Shown: positions 58,776 to 64,000 of the stretch, in pieces
Layout of the letters: the number at the start of each line of letters is the position of its first letter
How positions within the stretch are numbered: position 1 is the first letter of the stretch
From: Caulobacter vibrioides OR37
GTDB taxonomy: Bacteria; Pseudomonadota; Alphaproteobacteria; Caulobacterales; Caulobacteraceae
Assembly: GCF_000372645.1 (NCBI RefSeq)
Contig: NZ_APMP01000002.1
Span: 1 to 64,000, forward strand
DNA length: 64,000 nucleotides
Direction of reading: 5' to 3'
The notes under the pieces: generated by a model
The model's input: only the letters and a program-made list of their open reading frames with translations
Told to the model about the DNA's origin: nothing
The model's database searches: none
Translations under genes and position numbers: made by a program

Positions 58776-61270
58776 AGCGCCAGGTCGCCGAACCAGTCGT
58801 CTTCCCCGATCGGCGGACCGGGCGGGACGGCGACCTTGCCCTTGCCGTCGGCGACCAGGGCCGCGAGGCGCCCGCCGCTCGGGTCCGAGACCACGCCGGA
58901 CAACACCAGCGCCTGGGCGCGATCGGCCGCGTCGCCTGGCGTTAGGGTCTTCAGCCCCTTGCCCCACTCGGAGAGGCGGGCGCGGATCAGGGCCGCGGCG
59001 GTCGGCGAGAGGTCCCGGTCGGCCAGGGTCTGGGCCAGGCTGGTCACCAGACGCTGGCGAACGCGCCGCGTCAGCTCGGCCTGGCGGCCCGTCGCCTTGC
59101 CGTCGAAGGCGACGAAGGCCAGGGCCTTGTCCAGCAGGCCGTCGACGCCTGGTTGGGCCGGATCGCGGCGCTTGGCCTCGACCAGGCGGTTCAGGCGCGC
59201 CGCGGCGAACAGGTCGCTCCAGACCAGATCGGCGGCCACCTCGGCGGCGGCGGGCAGATCGAAGACCGGTCCCTGGCCCAGGGTCTCGATCTCGTAGGCG
59301 TGGTCGGTCGATTGCGACTGGCCCGAGCTCAGCAGGTCCAGGGTCTTGTCGGAAAGATCCAGCGCCGCCGGCGCGAGGGTCCGCAGCAGGGCGTCGATGG
59401 CGGCGACCTGGCGATCGGCCGGCACGATCCTGGAGGCCTCGTGGCCGTCGCCCTCGGCGCCGTAGGTGAAGTCGACCCCGCCGACCAGCTTGGCCGTCGA
59501 GTCGACCTGATAGCGCTGGAAGATGTAGATCGGCGCGATGACCCGCCTCAGGTCGGCCACCGAGGCGCCCTTGGGCAGATTGCCCAGGCCGAAGCGATCG
59601 AGCGCGATCTTGCGCACCGCCATCACGTGTTCCAGCTCGGCCACTGGATCGGAGCCGTTGTCCCATACCGCGCCCAGCGGATGGGGCGTGTCGGCCGCGC
59701 GGGCGTCCTCGTCAGAGACATAGCGCAGGCCGTCGGCCTGGCTCTTGTCGGCCTTGGCCTTCAGCCAGGCCTTCTCGTCGCTCCCCGCCGGGGCGGGCGC
59801 GTACAGCCAGTCGATCACGAACCGGTCCCAGACGCCCACGCCGCGCGCATAGGCGTCGGAGAAGTCCAGCTGGCCGTCCTTGATCGCGATCTTCGGCGCC
59901 GGATAGTCCATCACCGAGGCGCGGCCGCCATAGGTGCTGGCGGCGAAATTGTGCTGCAGACCGATCGAGTGGCCGATCTCGTGCGTGGCCAGCTGGCGCA
60001 GGCGCGCCAGGGAGATCTGGATCGGGTCGTTAGGCCCGCCCTTGCCGGTCTTGTCGGCGCCTTCCAGCCCCTCGAAGATCAACCGGTCCTGGCGGATGCG
60101 CTGCGAGCCCAGCAGCACGTCGCCCTTGACGATCTCGCCCGTGCGCGGGTCGACGACCTCGTGGCCGTAGGACCAGCCGCGCGTCTGGCGGTGTACCCAA
60201 TTGACGACGTTGTAGCGCGCGTCCAGCGGACTGACGCCCTCGGGCAGCACCTCGACCCGGAAGGCGTCGATGAAGCCGGCGGCCTCGAACGCCTGGTTCC
60301 ACCAGCGACCGCCCTCGATCAGCGCCGAGCGCACCGGCTCGGGCGCGGCGCGGTCGACGTAGAAGACGATCGGCTTCTTGACCGGCGAGCGGGCGGCGGC
60401 GGGATCGGTCTTCTCCAGGCGGAAGCGATGGGCCAACCGGTAGACGATCGGCTCGCTCAGCGGCGCGGAATAGTCGGCCACCACGTGGTCGATGACCCCG
60501 ACGCGCGGATCGTTCTGGCGCGGGACGAAGCCCGGCTCCGGCAGGGCCACCAGCGAGTGGTGCAGCACCAATGTGACATTGCGCGGGTCGGGAACGATGC
60601 CGCGCACCTCGCCCCCCGGATCGTCGCCGACGAAGGTCTCGACCGCCTCCAGCTCGACGTTCCGGGGAAAGACGTTCACCTCGCCGGTGTCGGCGTAGGA
60701 GAGGCCGTCGTTCAGGCGGAAGTCGCCCTGCTTGCTGCGCTTGAGGGTCTTGGCGATCCCCTGGGCGTCGCGGGTCAGGAAGGTGGTGACGTCGACCAGC
60801 AGCCGGCCGTCCGGGCCTTGCGCCTCGACGGTGTTGGACCACACGCTGGAGATCGGGAAGGACTCGGCGACCGCCGCGCGCTCGTCGGCCGAGCCGCGCG
60901 CGGCCGAAAAGCCCCAGTTCTCGAACTGGGCGACGACCTTGCCGCCCACCTTGCGGAACGCGATGATCTGGGTGTCACCCGGCGCCGAACGGTCCAGCCC
61001 CGTCGGGTTCGAGCCCAGGCCGGCCCGCAGATAGGTCTGGTAGAGATACCGCCCGGCGATCCCGTCCGCGCCCGGCTTGGGCAGCAGCAGGTAGACGCGG
61101 TTGTCCTTCCGATCGACGAACACCGGGACCAGGCCGTCCTTGCGCTCGAGACCGGCGGTCAGCTCGGCGAACTTGTCGGTCTGGGGCTTGGCCTTCTCCG
61201 CCCAGGCCGGCGCGGCGATGGCGCTGACGCAGACACTCGCCAACAAGCTGACGACCACGGACGACTTCAT
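58772..61270 (-). CDS. Secreted zinc metalloprotease, metzincin type (DUF5117/DUF4953-like)
   Basis: The 832-residue protein begins with a signal peptide (cleavage near residue 24, AAPAWA). The zinc motif HEIGHSIGLQH at about residues 390-400 fits HExxHxxGxxH and is followed by a Met-turn VMDYP about 16 residues later, as in metzincins. Upstream regions match the DUF5117 type with VVNWVHRQTRGWSYGHEVVDPRTGE. GGGAGGGG precedes the ATG at 61270. Substrate unknown; likely periplasmic or surface-exposed. Confidence 0.85.
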   Translation of the reverse strand: MKSSVVVSLLASVCVSAIAAPAWAEKAKPQTDKFAELTAGLERKDGLVPVFVDRKDNRVYLLLPKPGADGIAGRYLYQTYLRAGLGSNPTGLDRSAPGDTQIIAFRKVGGKVVAQFENWGFSAARGSADERAAVAESFPISSVWSNTVEAQGPDGRLLVDVTTFLTRDAQGIAKTLKRSKQGDFRLNDGLSYADTGEVNVFPRNVELEAVETFVGDDPGGEVRGIVPDPRNVTLVLHHSLVALPEPGFVPRQNDPRVGVIDHVVADYSAPLSEPIVYRLAHRFRLEKTDPAAARSPVKKPIVFYVDRAAPEPVRSALIEGGRWWNQAFEAAGFIDAFRVEVLPEGVSPLDARYNVVNWVHRQTRGWSYGHEVVDPRTGEIVKGDVLLGSQRIRQDRLIFEGLEGADKTGKGGPNDPIQISLARLRQLATHEIGHSIGLQHNFAASTYGGRASVMDYPAPKIAIKDGQLDFSDAYARGVGVWDRFVIDWLYAPAPAGSDEKAWLKAKADKSQADGLRYVSDEDARAADTPHPLGAVWDNGSDPVAELEHVMAVRKIALDRFGLGNLPKGASVADLRRVIAPIYIFQRYQVDSTAKLVGGVDFTYGAEGDGHEASRIVPADRQVAAIDALLRTLAPAALDLSDKTLDLLSSGQSQSTDHAYEIETLGQGPVFDLPAAAEVAADLVWSDLFAAARLNRLVEAKRRDPAQPGVDGLLDKALAFVAFDGKATGRQAELTRRVRQRLVTSLAQTLADRDLSPTAAALIRARLSEWGKGLKTLTPGDAADRAQALVLSGVVSDPSGGRLAALVADGKGKVAVPPGPPIGEDDWFGDLAL

Positions 61271-61336
61271 GACCCCTCCCGACACACGCGAAGCGGCGGG
61301 ACTGTCGGGCGGGTTTTCGGGGATTGCAACGCTGAT

Positions 61337-61450
61337 CTCCCCTCCCCCTTGCGGGGAGGGGCCGGGGGTGGGGGTGTGCGCTCCGAATAGGCAGGCTCAG
61401 CGCCAGCGGCCCCATCCCTACCCCCTTCTCCGCGAGGGGGACGGGGCGAG
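61337..61450. repeat. GC-rich inverted repeat between argS and the protease gene
   Basis: CTCCCCTCCCCCTTGCGGGG, then GGGGTGGGGGTG, and on the far side CCATCCCTACCCCCTTCTCC with CGAGGGGGACGGGG form an inverted pattern. It lies between argS and the protease start and resembles the unit at 55993. Confidence 0.7.
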
Positions 61451-61456
61451 CGGAGT

Positions 61457-63259
61457 CTACATCCGCTCCGGCGCTTCGATGCCCAGAAGGTCCAGGGCCA
61501 GTTCCAGCTGACGCAGGGTGGTCTGCGCCAGCGACAGGCGGGAGGCGCGGAGGTCTTCGGTGTCGGCGCTGACGATCGGGCAGGCGGCGTAGAACTTCGA
61601 GAAGGCCTGGGCCAGCTTGTAGGCGTGCTCGGCCACGAAGTTCGGCGCCTTTTTGTCGTAGGCCTCGCTGAGCGCGCCCTCGAAGGCGTCGAGCAGCATG
61701 GCCAGGTCACGCTCGGCGGGCTCGTGGATCACGATCCGGCCCGCCGTCGCGCCGGCCTCGGCCGCCCGGCGCAGCACGCTCTTGATGCGCACCGACTGGT
61801 ACAGCAGGTAGGGACCGGTCTTGCCCTCGAAGCTGGTGAAACGGTCGAGGTCGAACACGTAGGACGTGCCGCGGAAGTTCTGCAGGTCGGCGAACTTCAG
61901 CGCCGCGACGCCGACCTTGTGGGCCGTGTCCTCGAACTGCTCCTCGGAAAGCTCGGCGCCCAGGCCGGCTTCGCGCAGGCGCTCGCGGGCCTTCTCGCGG
62001 GCCATCTCGATCAGGTCGTGCAGCTTCAGAACGCCGCCGGCGCGGGTCTTGAAGGGCTTGCCGTCCGTGCCGTTCATGGTGCCGAAGCCGATGTGCTCCA
62101 GCGCGCCCTCGGCGGCGTAGCCGGCCAGATAGGCGGCGCGGAACACGGTCTCGAAGTGCAGGGCCTGACGCTGGTCCACGCAATAGAGGATCAGGTGCGG
62201 GTCGAACGACTTGCGACGGTCCAGGATGGTGGCGAGGTCCGTCGTGCCGTACATGGCCGAGCCTTCCGACGACACCACCAGCAGCGGCGGCACGTCGTGC
62301 TTGTCGCCCTCGCGGGCCACGCGGACGATGCGGGCGCCCTGGTCCTCGACCAGCAGACCCTTGTCCTCCAGCTGACGGACCATCGGCTCGATCAGGTCGT
62401 TGACGTCGCTTTCGCCCTTCCAGAGGTCGAAGTCGACGCCCAGGGCGTGGAACTCGCGCTCCAGCGCCACGCGGCTGACCTTGACGAAGTGACGCCACAG
62501 CAGACGATAGCCGAAGCGGCCGTTCTGCAGCTCGGCCGTGGCCTTGCGGGCCCGCTCCTTGAAGGCCGGGTCTTCCTTCTGGCGGATCGAGGCGGCCGGA
62601 TAGATGCGGTCGAGATCGGCCAGGGTGATCCGGCTCTCGAACTCGGCCATCACCTTGGCTTCATCGGCGGCCGAGAAGCCGCGCGGGGCCTCCGGCAGCT
62701 TCTCCATCAGGGCGTTGATGAAGGCGTCCTCGTCCATGATGGCGCTGATCAGCAGCCCCATCTGGAAGCCCCAGTCGCCGAAGTGGGCGTCGCCCACCAC
62801 GTCGTCGCCCCGGAAGCGATAGAGGCGCTTGACCGACTCGCCGATGATCGAGGCGCGCAGGTGGCCCACGTGCATCGGCTTGGCCACGTTGGGGCCGGCA
62901 TAGTCGACCAGGACGCGGCGCGGCTGCTCCAGCAGCTGGGCGCCGACGCGCTCGTCGGCCGCGATCTCGCGGACGCGAGCCGACAGGGCCTCGTCGCTGA
63001 CGCGCATGTTGATGAAGCCGACGCCGGCGATCTCCACCGAGGCCAGGCGCGGATCGCCCTTCAGGATGTCGACCACCTGAACGGCGATTTCGCGCGGATT
63101 GCGCTTGGCGCTCTTGGCCGCCGCCAGGGCGCCGTTGCATTGGAAATCGGCCAGGTCGGGCCGGTCGGAGGCCGTGACGCGTCCGAACTCGGGAGGCAGT
63201 CCGGCGGCCTGGAAAGCGGCCGCGGCCGCCTCGCTCAGGGACCGCTTCAAATCGTTCAT
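61457..63259 (-). CDS. argS: Arginyl-tRNA synthetase
   Basis: The 600-residue class I synthetase has the HIGH-type motif [16 protein letters not shown] (about residues 125-140), [27 protein letters not shown] and a KMSK-like [10 protein letters not shown] near residue 405, plus the DALR anticodon-binding end ([25 protein letters not shown] in part). It charges tRNA-Arg. Its ATG overlaps the stop of the next gene upstream (ATGA), making a small operon. Confidence 0.97.
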   Translation of the reverse strand: MNDLKRSLSEAAAAAFQAAGLPPEFGRVTASDRPDLADFQCNGALAAAKSAKRNPREIAVQVVDILKGDPRLASVEIAGVGFINMRVSDEALSARVREIAADERVGAQLLEQPRRVLVDYAGPNVAKPMHVGHLRASIIGESVKRLYRFRGDDVVGDAHFGDWGFQMGLLISAIMDEDAFINALMEKLPEAPRGFSAADEAKVMAEFESRITLADLDRIYPAASIRQKEDPAFKERARKATAELQNGRFGYRLLWRHFVKVSRVALEREFHALGVDFDLWKGESDVNDLIEPMVRQLEDKGLLVEDQGARIVRVAREGDKHDVPPLLVVSSEGSAMYGTTDLATILDRRKSFDPHLILYCVDQRQALHFETVFRAAYLAGYAAEGALEHIGFGTMNGTDGKPFKTRAGGVLKLHDLIEMAREKARERLREAGLGAELSEEQFEDTAHKVGVAALKFADLQNFRGTSYVFDLDRFTSFEGKTGPYLLYQSVRIKSVLRRAAEAGATAGRIVIHEPAERDLAMLLDAFEGALSEAYDKKAPNFVAEHAYKLAQAFSKFYAACPIVSADTEDLRASRLSLAQTTLRQLELALDLLGIEAPERM

Positions 63260-63987
63260 TGCTTGGTGGAAGTCCCTGCTTGGGTTTGACCCGCTTGCCC
63301 GGCCTGCTGGGCTTGGGCGGTCTGGCCGGCGTTGACGCGGAAGCGCTTGCCCTCACGGTTGAAGGCGGCCATTTCCGGCGTCACGTCGAAGCCGATCAGC
63401 ACCTCGAAATTGCCGCCGCTGACCTTGGCGTCGGCGCGCGGAATGGTGATCTGCTCGATGGTGTCGCGGGCGTAGGTGCGGTCCTGGCCGGGGGCGAAGG
63501 TCACCGGCAGGTCGAAATATTCCTTGGCGATCACCGACTGGTTCCGCTCGGTCACGGCCACCCAGTAGCGATAGTCGTGCTTTTCGCCCTCGGCCTTGGG
63601 GCCGCGGCCCAGCTGGAACAGCAGCTCGACGCGGATCTTGATCGGCTCGTCGCTCTTGTAGGCGCAGCCCGAGGAAATGTTCTGGATCTCGCCGGTGAAA
63701 CCGGCCTGGGACGCCGATTCCTTGCCGCCCGCGAACTCGATATAGCGGCTGGCGTCGTACAGCACCTTCACATAGGGGCAGGGGCCGGCGTTGCGCAGCT
63801 GGGGCAGCGGCGCCTTGGGCTGGTTCCACTCCTCGTCGCGCTTCTTCTTCTTGCCGGCCTCGTCGTCGTCGCCCTGCCCGCTGCTCGGACCGCCGCGCCC
63901 GCCCCGCTGGGCGTGAACAGTCGTCGCCGTCGCGGCGAGCGAAACGGCCATCAGGGCGCTGAGGGCGAGCGTGAAGGTGCGGCGCAT
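63256..63987 (-). CDS. Secreted protein of unknown function upstream of argS
   Basis: The 243-residue protein has a signal peptide (cleavage near VHAQ, residue 26), an acidic/lysine-rich linker ([16 protein letters not shown]), a beta-rich central domain with [18 protein letters not shown] and two cysteines ([16 protein letters not shown]) that may form a disulfide, and a glutamine/alanine-rich tail ([18 protein letters not shown]). Translationally coupled to argS. I do not recognise the family. Confidence 0.75.
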   Translation of the reverse strand: MRRTFTLALSALMAVSLAATATTVHAQRGGRGGPSSGQGDDDEAGKKKKRDEEWNQPKAPLPQLRNAGPCPYVKVLYDASRYIEFAGGKESASQAGFTGEIQNISSGCAYKSDEPIKIRVELLFQLGRGPKAEGEKHDYRYWVAVTERNQSVIAKEYFDLPVTFAPGQDRTYARDTIEQITIPRADAKVSGGNFEVLIGFDVTPEMAAFNREGKRFRVNAGQTAQAQQAGQAGQTQAGTSTKQ

Positions 63988-64000
63988 GAAACGTCCGGTT

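Overview
The window looks like about 64 kb of chromosome from a high-GC alphaproteobacterium of the genus Caulobacter or a very close relative. The basis is recognition from memory of family sequences; no search was run. The main signs are a 358-residue CcrM GANTC methyltransferase with a CtrA-type box and GANTC sites in its promoter, a 354-residue CgtA/Obg, a 1147-residue SMC, an F0 operon separated from F1 (atpI-B-E-F'-F), and intergenic palindromic repeats. The gene neighbourhood rnhB-ccrM-mutY-dsbA-dsbA-smc supports the same assignment.

Region 1-5.8 kb is accessory. It holds the end of mcrB and all of mcrC (McrBC methylcytosine restriction). Convergent to these is a translationally coupled three-gene cassette: a large serine recombinase, a ParB-like protein and a ParB/RepB-like protein. 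A divergent small HTH-type gene follows, and the island ends in a 110-bp cluster of short repeats. This cassette is the least understood and most interesting system here.

Region 5.8-17 kb carries a secreted propeller/phosphoesterase and a fatty-acid-type operon (thiolase, two SDRs, acyl-CoA dehydrogenase) with a divergent TetR regulator and a strong palindromic operator. It also has a decayed IS5-type transposase, a GNAT enzyme, mtgA, a nitroreductase and a WD40 protein. Region 17-35 kb has an orphan exbD, a CobW-type zinc GTPase with a membrane transporter behind a Zur-like palindrome, and rplU-rpmA, then obg-proB. After these come ubiD, an M14 peptidase, MAPEG, pmbA-cysQ, DUF4170, dihydroorotase, a heptosyltransferase-like GT9, ygfZ and tag.

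Region 35-48 kb contains a serine hydrolase, rnhB, ccrM, mutY, a dciA-like gene, two DsbA-type thioredoxins and smc, so genome maintenance genes are concentrated here. It ends with a TSUP transporter and a DUF6481 protein. Region 48-64 kb holds the F0 operon, small membrane proteins (including a 47-codon gene and a tandemly duplicated pair) and the glycine cleavage operon gcvT-H-PA-PB behind a tandem glycine riboswitch. An isolated ORF6N gene, a secreted metzincin-type protease, argS and a secreted protein of unknown function complete the window.

Gene starts were adjusted where ribosome binding sites, stop/start overlaps or known family lengths argued for a different codon than the first in-frame one. 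All family assignments come from reading motifs; no database comparison was possible.
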